Below, in pieces: positions 26,915 through 35,447 of a stretch of DNA of 64,000 nucleotides. The position numbers and the translations under genes were made by a program. How positions within the stretch are numbered: position 1 is the stretch's first letter; each line of letters begins with the position of its first letter. The stretch comes from Pseudomonadales bacterium (GTDB lineage: Bacteria; Pseudomonadota; Gammaproteobacteria; Pseudomonadales; Ketobacteraceae): NCBI GenBank assembly GCA_020062665.1, contig JAGUVW010000016.1:38915-102914 (forward strand), given 5' to 3'. The notes beneath the pieces were generated by a model. That model was given only the letters and a program-made list of their open reading frames with translations. It was not told the DNA's origin and did no database searches.

Positions 26915-27889
26915 TCAGGGCTCCTCCAGCCCCAACAGGTTTTTCAGCATGGGCAGGGAATATTCCACGGTCTGCTCGCCCTCGGCGATGGCATCGGCGG
27001 CGCGGTAGAACTCCATCAGTCCGAGATGGGACAGCCGCGGTGTCAGCACCAGATCGGCGGGATCACCCGCCATGCGGCTGCGGGTGACACGATCCTGCAT
27101 GATGTTGATGGAGGATGCGATGACGTCCATGACGCCGGGGCTGGCCATGCCGTCTTCTTCCGTCACGTTGCCGCTGCTGTCGACGAACAGTTGCGAGATG
27201 CGGCGCAGGAAATCCCCTTCCGCCTTGCGCATGTCCTTTTGATCCTGGGAGGGTTCCGGTGGCGTTTCGTCATCCGGTTGCCGCTCGGCGAATTCGGTGC
27301 TCATCTTGCGGGAATTGCGCAAATGTTTGCCGACGATTTCGGCGTTGAGATTCACCGCAATCACCAGATCCGCCCCCTGCGCCCGGCACAGGGTAACCGG
27401 CACCGGATTCACCAGTCCGCCGTCAACCATATAACGGCCGGATTGGGCACGATAAGGCGTGAACAGGCCGGGAATGGAAATGGAGGCACGCACGGCCTCG
27501 GCCAGATGACCGTGCTGCAGCCAGATTTCCCGGCCGGTCTGCAGATCGGTGGCGACGGCGGCGAAGGGTTTGTGCAGCTGGTCGAAGGTCAGATCCTGCA
27601 TGTGCTGTTCGAAGAACTGGAACACCTTGCGACCTTCGATCAGGCCGCCGTTGAGCTTCACGTCCAGCAGGCTGACCACATCACGCCAGCCCAGGCCGGT
27701 GACCCAGGTTTCCAGCTCATCCAGCTTGCCGGCGGCGTAGCAGGCACCCACCAGCGCACCGATGCTGGTGCCGGCGATGATGTCGGGCTCGATGCCATGC
27801 CGCAACAATGCGCGCAACACACCGATATGCGACCAGCCCCTGGCCGATCCACTGCCCAGCGCAATGCCGATCTTGAGACCATTGATCAT
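26915..27889 (-). CDS. patatin-like phospholipase, RssA type
   Basis: A 324-residue Ser-Asp dyad lipid acyl hydrolase. ATG 27889 (MINGLKIGIALGSGSARGWSHIGVL) matches the family start and lies 1 bp after the upstream stop, implying translational coupling. The oxyanion-hole glycines (GSGSARG), the nucleophile Ser42 in GTSIG and Asp156 in the DGG motif are all present. There is no signal peptide, so it is probably cytoplasmic or peripheral to the inner membrane. The charged region around residues 205-245 is less conserved. It is the last gene of a six-gene operon. Confidence 0.92.
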   Translation of the reverse strand: MINGLKIGIALGSGSARGWSHIGVLRALLRHGIEPDIIAGTSIGALVGACYAAGKLDELETWVTGLGWRDVVSLLDVKLNGGLIEGRKVFQFFEQHMQDLTFDQLHKPFAAVATDLQTGREIWLQHGHLAEAVRASISIPGLFTPYRAQSGRYMVDGGLVNPVPVTLCRAQGADLVIAVNLNAEIVGKHLRNSRKMSTEFAERQPDDETPPEPSQDQKDMRKAEGDFLRRISQLFVDSSGNVTEEDGMASPGVMDVIASSINIMQDRVTRSRMAGDPADLVLTPRLSHLGLMEFYRAADAIAEGEQTVEYSLPMLKNLLGLEEP

Positions 27890-27890
27890 G

Positions 27891-28937
27891 TCAGTGCTCC
27901 AGCTGAATACTGCCGCCACGCATCGGCAACCATACAGGCACCGAGGGTTCCAGCACGGAACGGATGCGTGCTTCCAGATCAGCAAAATCCATTCCCGGCA
28001 GCGGCGTGGCGGTTTCGGTGCTGTAGTCATCCCAGAAGCGTTCCCAGTGAATCAGCATGACCTGACGGGGCTTCAGCGCCTTGAGGATGCCTTCGGGATA
28101 GCCGTCGACATGGTTGTAGTTGGCGGCACAGAGCAGGGCCAGATCCACCGGAATATTGTCTGCCAGCAGCCAGTCCGGCGGAAAACCCACGGTATCGGGG
28201 GACGCGGATGACTGGTAGAACACGCGGAATTTCACCTGCTGGGCTGCATCCAGAAAATCGATGACGAAAGTGAGATTGGTGCCCGCCTGCCAGTCGAACA
28301 TGGCGGCGGGGGCGCGGGACAGCGGATGAGTGATGCGATCGCTGGCGAAAACTACATCGCCCACATGGGGTGAATGCTGGGACTGGATCGGCAGGATGCG
28401 CAGGCGCGGACTCAGGTAGACCCACTGCCCGCCCTCGCCCGCCACCGCCATGTGGGGCGTCAGATCCACCAGCCGCGCGGCCGGCAGGATCGCCGCAAAC
28501 AGGTTGGGAATGGTTTCGCTGCCGTAGACCCTGACACTGTCCGGCAACTTGCCCGCGATGTAAGGAACGTCGAGCGCATGGTCGAAATGTCCGTGCCCCA
28601 CCAGAATACCCTGCACACCGTTCATGGGTGGAAGATGGGCATCGATCACGTCCGCTTTCACCTGCAACGGGCGACCGAAAATCCAATGCGACAGCGGCGG
28701 ATTGGAGAAGAACGGATCACCCAGCAGCGCCTGATCACCCTGACGCAGATAGACGCCGCCGGCACCCAGGAATTGCACCACCAGCGATTGATCCGCTGGC
28801 GGCAATGGCGCCGACGCCACCCGCTGCAGACTGCCTGTGGTCGAATGCGCGGAGCCATTGCACGCGCTGATGCAGGCGCCGGCCAACAACACCAGCCAAC
28901 TCAGGGATGTCCGTATCCAGCGGCGTCCATGCGTCAT
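27891..28937 (-). CDS. metallo-beta-lactamase-fold hydrolase, putative lipoprotein
   Basis: A 348-residue MBL-fold protein with a lipoprotein-type signal sequence (lipobox near ACISAC, Cys about 26), placing it at the inner face of an envelope membrane. The zinc-binding HxHxDH motif is intact (GHGHFDHALD), and QSQHSPHVGDVVF and the late VMLIHWERFWDDY region supply further His residues. It resembles the UlaG/NAPE-PLD-like branch more than antibiotic beta-lactamases, so the substrate could be a phospholipid or lactone. Its start shares one base with the purT stop (TGATG), and a patatin gene follows, which favours a lipid-related role. Confidence 0.85.
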   Translation of the reverse strand: MTHGRRWIRTSLSWLVLLAGACISACNGSAHSTTGSLQRVASAPLPPADQSLVVQFLGAGGVYLRQGDQALLGDPFFSNPPLSHWIFGRPLQVKADVIDAHLPPMNGVQGILVGHGHFDHALDVPYIAGKLPDSVRVYGSETIPNLFAAILPAARLVDLTPHMAVAGEGGQWVYLSPRLRILPIQSQHSPHVGDVVFASDRITHPLSRAPAAMFDWQAGTNLTFVIDFLDAAQQVKFRVFYQSSASPDTVGFPPDWLLADNIPVDLALLCAANYNHVDGYPEGILKALKPRQVMLIHWERFWDDYSTETATPLPGMDFADLEARIRSVLEPSVPVWLPMRGGSIQLEH

Positions 28938-30118
28938 CAGAAGCTCACTCGCACTGCTCCGGCCACTCGCAGGGCCTTGGCCACGGCATCATCGACGTTA
29001 TCGCCCAATGCCAATCCCACACCCAGGCGACGACTGCCCTTCACTTCCGGTTTGCCGAACAGGCGCAGCTGGGTATCTGGTTCTGCGAGCGCTTCCTGCA
29101 GGTTGCCGTAGGTCATCTGGGTGGACTCGCCTTCCACCAGAATCACGGCGGACGCCGCCGGCCCCAGCTGACGAGTGGCAGGAATCGGCAAACCCAGAAT
29201 GGCGCGGGCATGCAGCGCGAATTCCGACAGATCCTGGGAAATCAGTGTCACCATGCCGGTGTCGTGGGGGCGCGGCGACACCTCGCTGAAGATCACCTCA
29301 TCACCGGCTACGAACAACTCCACGCCGAAGATGCCACGACCACCCAGCGCATCGGTGATCGTACGCGCCATGTCCTGTGCCTTTTGCAGCGCTTTGGGAT
29401 TCATGGGCTGCGGCTGCCAGGATTCGCGGTAGTCGCCTTTTTCCTGACGATGGCCGATGGGTTCGCAAAAGGTAGTGCCGCCTTCGTGGCGCACGGTGAG
29501 CATGGTGATTTCAAAATCGAAATCGACGAAGCCCTCGACGATGACCTTGCCGGCACCGGCGCGGCCGCCTTCCTGGGCGTAGTGCCAGGCTTTCTCGATA
29601 TCGGCCTGGGTTTTGACAGTGCTCTGCCCCTTGCCGGACGAGCTCATGATGGGTTTCACCACGCAGGGCAAGCCGATGGCGGCAATGGCTTCAAGATATT
29701 CCTTGTGCGTGGAAGCGAAGCGGTAAGGGGACGTTTTCAGCGCCAGTTCTTCTGCCGCCAGCCGCCGGATGCCTTCGCGATTCATGGTGAGCTGGGCAGC
29801 GCGGGCCGTTGGCACCACCGTGTAACCTTCGCGCTCCAGTTCCACCAGAGTATCGGTGGCGATGGCTTCGATTTCCGGCACGATGTAGTGAGGCTTTTCG
29901 CTTTCGATCACCTTGCGCAGCGCAACGCCATCCAGCATCGAAATGACATGGCTGCGATGCGCCACCTGCATGGCCGGGGCGTTGGGGTAACGATCGACGG
30001 CGATGACTTCGCAGCCCAGCCGCTGCAGTTCAATCACGACTTCTTTACCCAGTTCGCCGGAGCCGCACAGCAGAACGCGGGTGGCCGTGGGGGATAATGG
30101 AGTGCCAATGGTGGTCAT
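28937..30118 (-). CDS. purT: formate-dependent GAR transformylase PurT
   Basis: An ATP-grasp enzyme of 393 residues making formyl-GAR from GAR, formate and ATP in purine synthesis, independent of folate. Typical PurT features are visible: the N-terminal nucleotide-fold segment [18 protein letters not shown], the central ATP-grasp P loop ([11 protein letters not shown], about 158-168), the Mg-binding [27 protein letters not shown] and the C-terminal [13 protein letters not shown] end. Its start directly follows the DUF1289 stop and its stop overlaps the next start, so it is mid-operon. Confidence 0.97.
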   Translation of the reverse strand: MTTIGTPLSPTATRVLLCGSGELGKEVVIELQRLGCEVIAVDRYPNAPAMQVAHRSHVISMLDGVALRKVIESEKPHYIVPEIEAIATDTLVELEREGYTVVPTARAAQLTMNREGIRRLAAEELALKTSPYRFASTHKEYLEAIAAIGLPCVVKPIMSSSGKGQSTVKTQADIEKAWHYAQEGGRAGAGKVIVEGFVDFDFEITMLTVRHEGGTTFCEPIGHRQEKGDYRESWQPQPMNPKALQKAQDMARTITDALGGRGIFGVELFVAGDEVIFSEVSPRPHDTGMVTLISQDLSEFALHARAILGLPIPATRQLGPAASAVILVEGESTQMTYGNLQEALAEPDTQLRLFGKPEVKGSRRLGVGLALGDNVDDAVAKALRVAGAVRVSF

Positions 30119-30307
30119 TCAGTTTGCCTTCTTCAGCCGTTCTTGAACGTTTTTCAGAATTGCCCGCCGGCCGTCGTTGTCGACGTAACCCCAGCGGGTG
30201 ATCTCGGCGCCGCTACGCCAGCAGCCGATACAAATGTCATCGTCGTCGAGGGCGCACACGCCCACGCAGGGGGAAAGGACAACGTCCTCTTTCGCCGGCT
30301 TGCTCAT
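30119..30307 (-). CDS. DUF1289 small cysteine protein
   Basis: A 62-residue cytoplasmic protein with the DUF1289 signature: [28 protein letters not shown] contains four cysteines in a C-x3-C-x8-C-x2-C layout suited to a metal or Fe-S site. No function is established for the family. Its ATG overlaps the stop of the gamma-carbonic anhydrase gene by 4 bp (ATGA), and purT starts on the next base, so the three are translationally coupled. Confidence 0.92.
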   Translation of the reverse strand: MSKPAKEDVVLSPCVGVCALDDDDICIGCWRSGAEITRWGYVDNDGRRAILKNVQERLKKAN

Positions 30308-30834
30308 CCGCGTTCGTCCACCTTGAAATCAGTCTTGAAACGTTTGTAGTTGGCGACATAGCTCAGCGCGCTCATCTTGATCAGCATGAGATTCTTGTCG
30401 GTGACTTCGCGAATCACCTTGCCGGGCGAGCCCATCACCATGGAGTTGTCGGGAATCACCTTGCCTTCCGGCACCAGCGCATTGGCGCCGATGATGCAGT
30501 TCTTGCCGATCTTGGCGCCGTTGAGCACCACCGCGTTGATGCCGATCAGGCTGTTGTCGCCGATCTCGCAGCCGTGCAGCATCACCTTGTGGCCGACGGT
30601 GACGTACTTGCCGATGGTGAGCGGCACACCCACATCCGCATGCAGCACCGAGCCATCCTGGATGTTGGTGCCCTCGCCTATGCGGATCGGATCGTTGTCA
30701 CCGCGAATCACCACGTTGAACCAGATGCTCACATCCTTTTCCAGAATGACCGAGCCAATGACGGTGGCGTTGTGCGCGATGTAGTAGTCGTCGCCAGCAG
30801 TTTCGATGCGGCGATCGCCCAGTGTGTACATCAT
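30304..30834 (-). CDS. gamma-carbonic anhydrase family protein (YrdA-like)
   Basis: A 176-residue left-handed beta-helix hexapeptide-repeat protein, probably a trimer with interfacial metal sites. The repeats run from about residue 12 to 135 ([31 protein letters not shown]). The three metal-ligand histidines sit in VLHADVG and [14 protein letters not shown]-terminal helix follows. Many members lack measurable carbonic anhydrase activity, so the reaction is uncertain. It overlaps the NUDIX gene upstream and DUF1289 downstream by 4 bp each. Confidence 0.93.
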   Translation of the reverse strand: MMYTLGDRRIETAGDDYYIAHNATVIGSVILEKDVSIWFNVVIRGDNDPIRIGEGTNIQDGSVLHADVGVPLTIGKYVTVGHKVMLHGCEIGDNSLIGINAVVLNGAKIGKNCIIGANALVPEGKVIPDNSMVMGSPGKVIREVTDKNLMLIKMSALSYVANYKRFKTDFKVDERG

Positions 30835-31457
30835 GGTGTTTTCCCCTTGGTGGTGATCGGTCGTGGCCGGAAATAGTCAAACCCGGTATCGAAGATCCGA
30901 TTGCAGAAATCCGTTATGAAATGGGCGGTGAGCCCCCAGATGATCTGATCCTCGAAATGAAAGCCGGGGATGCGGTAACGCACGCCTTCGTGCTCGCGCT
31001 CGCTGAATTCCACCTGCGGACTTTCGAGGAAATAGCGCAGGGGAACGCGAAAAATGCAGTCGATTTCGGCTTCGTTGGGGGTCAGTTCGATCCGGTGGGG
31101 AATGATACCGACAAACGGGACAACTTGCAGGCCCCAGCGGGATTCCGCCACCGGCAGCGCACCCAGCAGCTCCACCTTGGAAGGCGGCAGGGCGATTTCC
31201 TCGTGGGATTCCCGCAGCGCGGTGGCGGCCAGGTCGGGGTCGCTGGCATCGCGCTTGCCGCCGGGCAGCGCCACTTCCCCGGCATGGGAGTTGAGATTCA
31301 CGGCCCGCCGGGTCAGCACCAGTTCCGGATGCCAGGCGTCATCGGTAATGGCCAGCAACACTGCCGCCTGGGCAGCCGCCAGCGAAGCCGCATCCGGCGC
31401 CAGGGCGGGCACACGCTCACGAATGTCCCGCAGTAATTCACGTTTGAAACCTGTCAC
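30831..31457 (-). CDS. NUDIX CoA pyrophosphatase (NudL-like)
   Basis: A 208-residue NUDIX hydrolase, probably splitting CoA into phosphopantetheine and 3',5'-ADP. The NUDIX box is seen as [23 protein letters not shown], preceded by the LPGG turn and the VLLAITDD strand, in the arrangement of NudL/YeaB rather than MutT. I place the start at GTG 31457, which has a GGGG Shine-Dalgarno at good spacing; an upstream GTG at 31505 lacks one. It is the promoter-proximal gene of the six-gene operon ending with the patatin. Confidence 0.88.
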   Translation of the reverse strand: MTGFKRELLRDIRERVPALAPDAASLAAAQAAVLLAITDDAWHPELVLTRRAVNLNSHAGEVALPGGKRDASDPDLAATALRESHEEIALPPSKVELLGALPVAESRWGLQVVPFVGIIPHRIELTPNEAEIDCIFRVPLRYFLESPQVEFSEREHEGVRYRIPGFHFEDQIIWGLTAHFITDFCNRIFDTGFDYFRPRPITTKGKTP

Positions 31458-31747
31458 TCCGTTACCCCGTTGCCAACTGCACCGGTCATTCGGCTGTTCG
31501 AACACCGGTTGTCTGAAAATTCAACATATTGGCGTCACAATGCCGGCTTCCAATCACGTGCGCAAGGGCGGAATGTGCCGCAACCCGGACAGCGCCGCTG
31601 CCAAACAATAACAAAACAACAACGGAGTGATACAGGGCGTATAGGGCGGGACTAACTGTTTGATCCACAAGCCTTAGCCATCAAGGTTATAAGCATGCGA
31701 CAAGTAATAACCACCCCTTGAACAGAATTCGACCAAAACGTCAAGGC

Positions 31748-31775
31748 TTCACAGGGTGGCGCGCGAGTGTAGTAT
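31748..31775 (+). promoter_or_regulatory. possible promoter of the DUF3135 gene
   Basis: TTCACA and TAGTAT are spaced by 16 bp in the 457-bp gap 31458-31914. An AT-rich stretch follows at 31790-31815. The rest of the gap shows no convincing gene; it probably also holds the promoter of the divergent NUDIX operon. Confidence 0.35.
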
Positions 31776-31914
31776 AGACTTCATGGAATGCAAATTTTTA
31801 TAACCTTATTAGTTTGCGCGATTCCGCCGACCGCCCGACTGTCGGAATTGTTCACTGTGGGGGCAGGACGCCAATACACCCAGGGGTGATTGGTTAGCCT
31901 AAGAGGTATACACC

Positions 31915-32259
31915 ATGAATATCACATTGCCGGAATTCGACAAGCTGCGGGAAATGGCCCAGCGTGATCCCGAGGGGCTGGAACGGCTGCGGGTGGAATT
32001 GTGCGACCAGCTGATCCAGAGCGCGCCGGTAGCCTATCGCCGCAAACTGCGGGGACTGCAGTTCCGGGTGGATATGGAGCGCCGTCGCGCCAAGAGCCCG
32101 ATGGCGGCCTGCATCGCGATTTCGGCCATGATGCACGATTCCTTTGATCAGTTGCGGCAGGCGCTCAATGAAGCCGCTGGCAACGCTACCACCGTGTCAG
32201 GCACCAGCCGGCACGATGCGACGACCGAAGCCAAGGTTTTACCATTTCGCAGAGCATAG
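31915..32259 (+). CDS. DUF3135 protein
   Basis: A 114-residue soluble, helical protein matching DUF3135 (PEFDKLREMAQRDPEGLERLR, QFRVDMERRRAKSPMAACI, MHDSFDQLRQAL). The family is small and of unknown function in gammaproteobacteria. It has no signal or membrane segment. An AGAGG site precedes ATG 31915. It stands alone between a long noncoding leader and a strong terminator, so it is probably monocistronic. Confidence 0.88.
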   Translation: MNITLPEFDKLREMAQRDPEGLERLRVELCDQLIQSAPVAYRRKLRGLQFRVDMERRRAKSPMAACIAISAMMHDSFDQLRQALNEAAGNATTVSGTSRHDATTEAKVLPFRRA

Positions 32260-32264
32260 TAGCC

Positions 32265-32287
32265 GGGGCCGAAAGGCCCCTTTTTTT
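32265..32287 (+). terminator. intrinsic terminator after DUF3135
   Basis: GGGGCC-GAAA-GGCCCC (32265-32280), with a stable GNRA tetraloop, is followed directly by seven T. Confidence 0.9.
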
Positions 32288-32390
32288 ATCGCCCGCGACG
32301 CTTTTTTTCGCCCTCGCCGGGCCCGTTCTGCCACATTGCGCGCCGCTGCGTTTATACTGCCCTTTTTCCGCCAACGGTGTTCCCCGAACC

Positions 32391-32933
32391 ATGAAATACT
32401 GCAGTGATTGCGGCAATCCGGTATCCCTGAAAATTCCCTCCGGCGATACCCGCGAACGTCATGTATGTGATCATTGCGGCACGATCCATTATCAGAATCC
32501 CCGCATCATTGCCGGCACCCTGCCCGTGGTGGGCGACAAAGTGCTGCTGTGCCGCCGCGCTATCGAACCGCGCCTGGGTTTCTGGACGCTGCCGGCCGGC
32601 TTCATGGAAAACGGTGAAACCACTCAACAGGCCGCCGCCCGCGAAACCATCGAGGAAGCCGACGCGCGGGTGGACATCCAGGGCCTGTACATGGTGTTCA
32701 ATCTGCCGCAGATCAGTCAGGTGTATATATTCTTTCGCGCCGACGTGATCGATGGACAGTATGGAGTCGGCGTGGAAAGCCTTGAAAGCCGCCTGTTCGA
32801 AGAACACGAAATTCCCTGGAATGAACTGGCCTTCCCCACCATCGGCCGTGCGCTGAAATATTATTTTTCCGACCGCCAGTCCGGCCAGTTTCCGGTGCGG
32901 GTGGAAGACATCACTTATCCCCGCAAGCGATAA
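32391..32933 (+). CDS. NUDIX hydrolase with N-terminal zinc ribbon
   Basis: A 180-residue enzyme with a Cys4 zinc ribbon (YCSDCG at 3-8 and CDHCG at about 26-30) fused to a NUDIX domain (about 38-160). The NUDIX box reads GFMENGETTQQAAARETIEEADA, preceded by the FWTLPAG strand. The combination resembles NudC-like and ADP-ribose/NADH pyrophosphatase-like proteins, but it is shorter than NudC and lacks its SQPWPFPxS motif, so an NADH or dinucleotide substrate is only possible. Confidence 0.9.
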   Translation: MKYCSDCGNPVSLKIPSGDTRERHVCDHCGTIHYQNPRIIAGTLPVVGDKVLLCRRAIEPRLGFWTLPAGFMENGETTQQAAARETIEEADARVDIQGLYMVFNLPQISQVYIFFRADVIDGQYGVGVESLESRLFEEHEIPWNELAFPTIGRALKYYFSDRQSGQFPVRVEDITYPRKR

Positions 32934-33033
32934 AAAAAACGGTATTTAGTCAGGTTTCGTCGGCCGCCCCTCAGTGCCGCTGCTAGACTGAAATAGTTGT
33001 ATTTCATGTCTGCTGCGCTGCGAGGTCAGCACC

Positions 33034-35445
33034 TTGCTATCACGAGTCTTGATCATTCTGCTGCTATTGGCTGCGGGCACCGCCCGGGCGCAGGCAGATG
33101 GGGCGGCGATCATCGCCCTAGACGAAGTACCTGCTTTCAGTCACGCAGATGGGTTCTTCCAGCATTTCGAGGATGCGTCGGGCAAGGTCACATTGCCGGC
33201 GCTGCTGGAGAACGCCCGGGCATTCCCGTTCGACGTGGGCGATGGCAGCGTCCTGAACAAGGGCTACAGCCATTCCGCATTCTGGCTGAAAGCCCGCTTC
33301 AGCCTGTCAGCGCAGGCCGGCGCCCGCATGGAGCGCTATCTGGAACTCGATTATTCCCTGCTGGATGATTTGCAGTATTACGTGGTGAATCAGGGCGTGG
33401 TCGAGCAGCAGTGGCACACCGGCGATCACCGGCCGTTTGATTCCCGCCCCATCCGTCATTCGCGCTTTCTGTTTCCCCTGACGCTGCAACCCGGCGACGA
33501 AAAAACGGTGTACCTGCGTGTGGCCAGCAGCAGCTCCCTGCGCATGCAACTGAATCTGTGGGAACCGTTCGCGTTCCATCAGGCCGAGCGCATTCATCTG
33601 CTGCTGGACGGCCTGTACTTCGGCATTCTGCTGCTGATGCTGTTCTACAATTTTTGCCTGCTGATTTCGGTGCGGGATATCAGTTATTTCTACTACATTG
33701 CGTACACGTCATCGCTGACGCTGTTTCAGCTGGCAATGACCGGTTACGGATTCGAATACGGCTGGAGCAATCTGCCGGCCATCAACGATCATCTGATTCC
33801 CCTGGGCATCTGCCTGATCGCCATCTTCGTGCTGAAATTTTCCCAGCGCATTCTGGCGCTGAAAAAGCATTCGCCGGGCACGCACCAGTTTTTCAATGTG
33901 GTAGTGCTGGTGATGTGTCTGGGAGCATTTGCCAGTGTGCTGCTACCCAATCAAATCGTGATCAGGCCCATCATTTTCGGCGCGATCGTGGCGGCCTGCC
34001 TGATGCTGTTTGCCGGCGGCAGAGAGTCGCTGCGCGGTTCCGTCACGGCGAAATGGTTTCTGCTGGCGTGGTCGTCGCTGCTGTTGGGCTCGCTGATTCT
34101 GGCGATGATGTCCATGGGCTGGCTGCCCGCCAATATCGTCACCACCAACGCCTTCATGTTCGGCTCGGCACTGCAGGTGGCGCTGCTGTCGCTCACCCTT
34201 GCAGAACGCCTTAACCAGATCAACCAGGAAAAGACCCGCATGGAACAGGAAGCCAAGCGGGCGCTGGAAGTGGTCAATCAGACCCTGCAGGACAACAATC
34301 GCATCAAGGACGAGTTCCTCGCCACCATCAGTCACGAATTGCGCACGCCCATGAATGGTGTGCTGGGTTGCCTGGAACACATTCAGCACGAACCGATTTC
34401 CGAGAAAGCGGAAACCTATCGGAACTATGCCGACCGTTCCGCACGCCACATGATGCTGCTGGTGGACAGTCTGCTCACCTACACCGAACTGCAATCCGGC
34501 AAGCTGGCACTGGACAACAAACCCTTCGCCACGCGGGAGCTGGTGGATGCATCGCGGGAATTATTCACGGAGCTGAGCAAACGCAAAGATATCGCGCTGA
34601 ATTTTTTCATCGAAACCTCGATTCCGGATCAGATCGTCAGCGACTTCACCCGTGTGAGCCAGATCCTCAACAACCTGCTGGACAACGCCATCAAGTTCAC
34701 CCATCACGGTCAGGTGGAAGTGCGCATTCATGGTGAACGCGTCGGCGCCAATCCGGATGAGTTCCAGTTGCTGATTCAGGTCAGCGACACGGGTATCGGC
34801 ATTGCGCGGGAAAAACTCGATCTGATTTTTGAGCGCTTCCGCCAGGTGGATGGTGCCTTCAATCGTGGTTATGGCGGCCTGGGCATTGGGCTGGCGGTGA
34901 TCAAGGCCTTGCTGGATCAGATGCACGGTTCCATCGACGTGAAGGCCGAGGAAAACAAGGGCGCGACCTTCACCGTGCATATTCCCTGTCGCTATGTATT
35001 GCCCACGTCTGAAACGGTGGAAGCGGAACCGCTTGTCATATCCCGGGCCGCCGTACTGCGCGTGCTGGTAGTGGAAGACAATCCGGTCAACCAGATGGTG
35101 CTGAAAGGATTGCTGAAGAAGCAGGGCTTCGACGTGAGCACGGCCGACAACGGCGCGCAGGCGGTGGAATGGGTGAAGGAAAACCCGGTGGATGCCATCC
35201 TGATGGATTGCCAGATGCCCATCATGGATGGCTTTCAGGCCACGCGGGAAATCCGTCAGCTGCCAGAGCCCGCTGCATCGGTGCCGATCATCGCTGTCAC
35301 CGCCAATGCCATGTCCCAGGATCGCGAACGCTGCCTGAGCGCAGGCATGAATGATTACACATCCAAGCCCATCGACGCCCGAGCACTGAACAAGAAAATC
35401 ATCTACTGGGCCAACGTCAACGCACGGGGACAAAAGGCAGGTTAG
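33034..35445 (+). CDS. 7TMR-DISM hybrid histidine kinase 1
   Basis: An 803-residue sensor kinase starting at TTG 33034, which gives a good signal peptide (LIILLLLAAGTARA). A periplasmic 7TMR-DISM beta domain (about 30-175; LNKGYSHSAFWLKARF) is followed by seven membrane helices (about 188-390), a coiled coil, HisKA with His434 (ISHELRTP), HATPase (NNLLDNAIKF, DTGIGIA, GLGIGLAV) and a receiver domain with Asp725 (ILMDCQMP). There is no HPt domain. It is paralogous to the next gene, 2 bp away, and shares its sensory half with the diguanylate cyclase at 125-1951. The stimulus is unknown; related sensory domains are suspected to bind carbohydrates. Confidence 0.92.
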   Translation: MLSRVLIILLLLAAGTARAQADGAAIIALDEVPAFSHADGFFQHFEDASGKVTLPALLENARAFPFDVGDGSVLNKGYSHSAFWLKARFSLSAQAGARMERYLELDYSLLDDLQYYVVNQGVVEQQWHTGDHRPFDSRPIRHSRFLFPLTLQPGDEKTVYLRVASSSSLRMQLNLWEPFAFHQAERIHLLLDGLYFGILLLMLFYNFCLLISVRDISYFYYIAYTSSLTLFQLAMTGYGFEYGWSNLPAINDHLIPLGICLIAIFVLKFSQRILALKKHSPGTHQFFNVVVLVMCLGAFASVLLPNQIVIRPIIFGAIVAACLMLFAGGRESLRGSVTAKWFLLAWSSLLLGSLILAMMSMGWLPANIVTTNAFMFGSALQVALLSLTLAERLNQINQEKTRMEQEAKRALEVVNQTLQDNNRIKDEFLATISHELRTPMNGVLGCLEHIQHEPISEKAETYRNYADRSARHMMLLVDSLLTYTELQSGKLALDNKPFATRELVDASRELFTELSKRKDIALNFFIETSIPDQIVSDFTRVSQILNNLLDNAIKFTHHGQVEVRIHGERVGANPDEFQLLIQVSDTGIGIAREKLDLIFERFRQVDGAFNRGYGGLGIGLAVIKALLDQMHGSIDVKAEENKGATFTVHIPCRYVLPTSETVEAEPLVISRAAVLRVLVVEDNPVNQMVLKGLLKKQGFDVSTADNGAQAVEWVKENPVDAILMDCQMPIMDGFQATREIRQLPEPAASVPIIAVTANAMSQDRERCLSAGMNDYTSKPIDARALNKKIIYWANVNARGQKAG

Positions 35446-35447
35446 CG

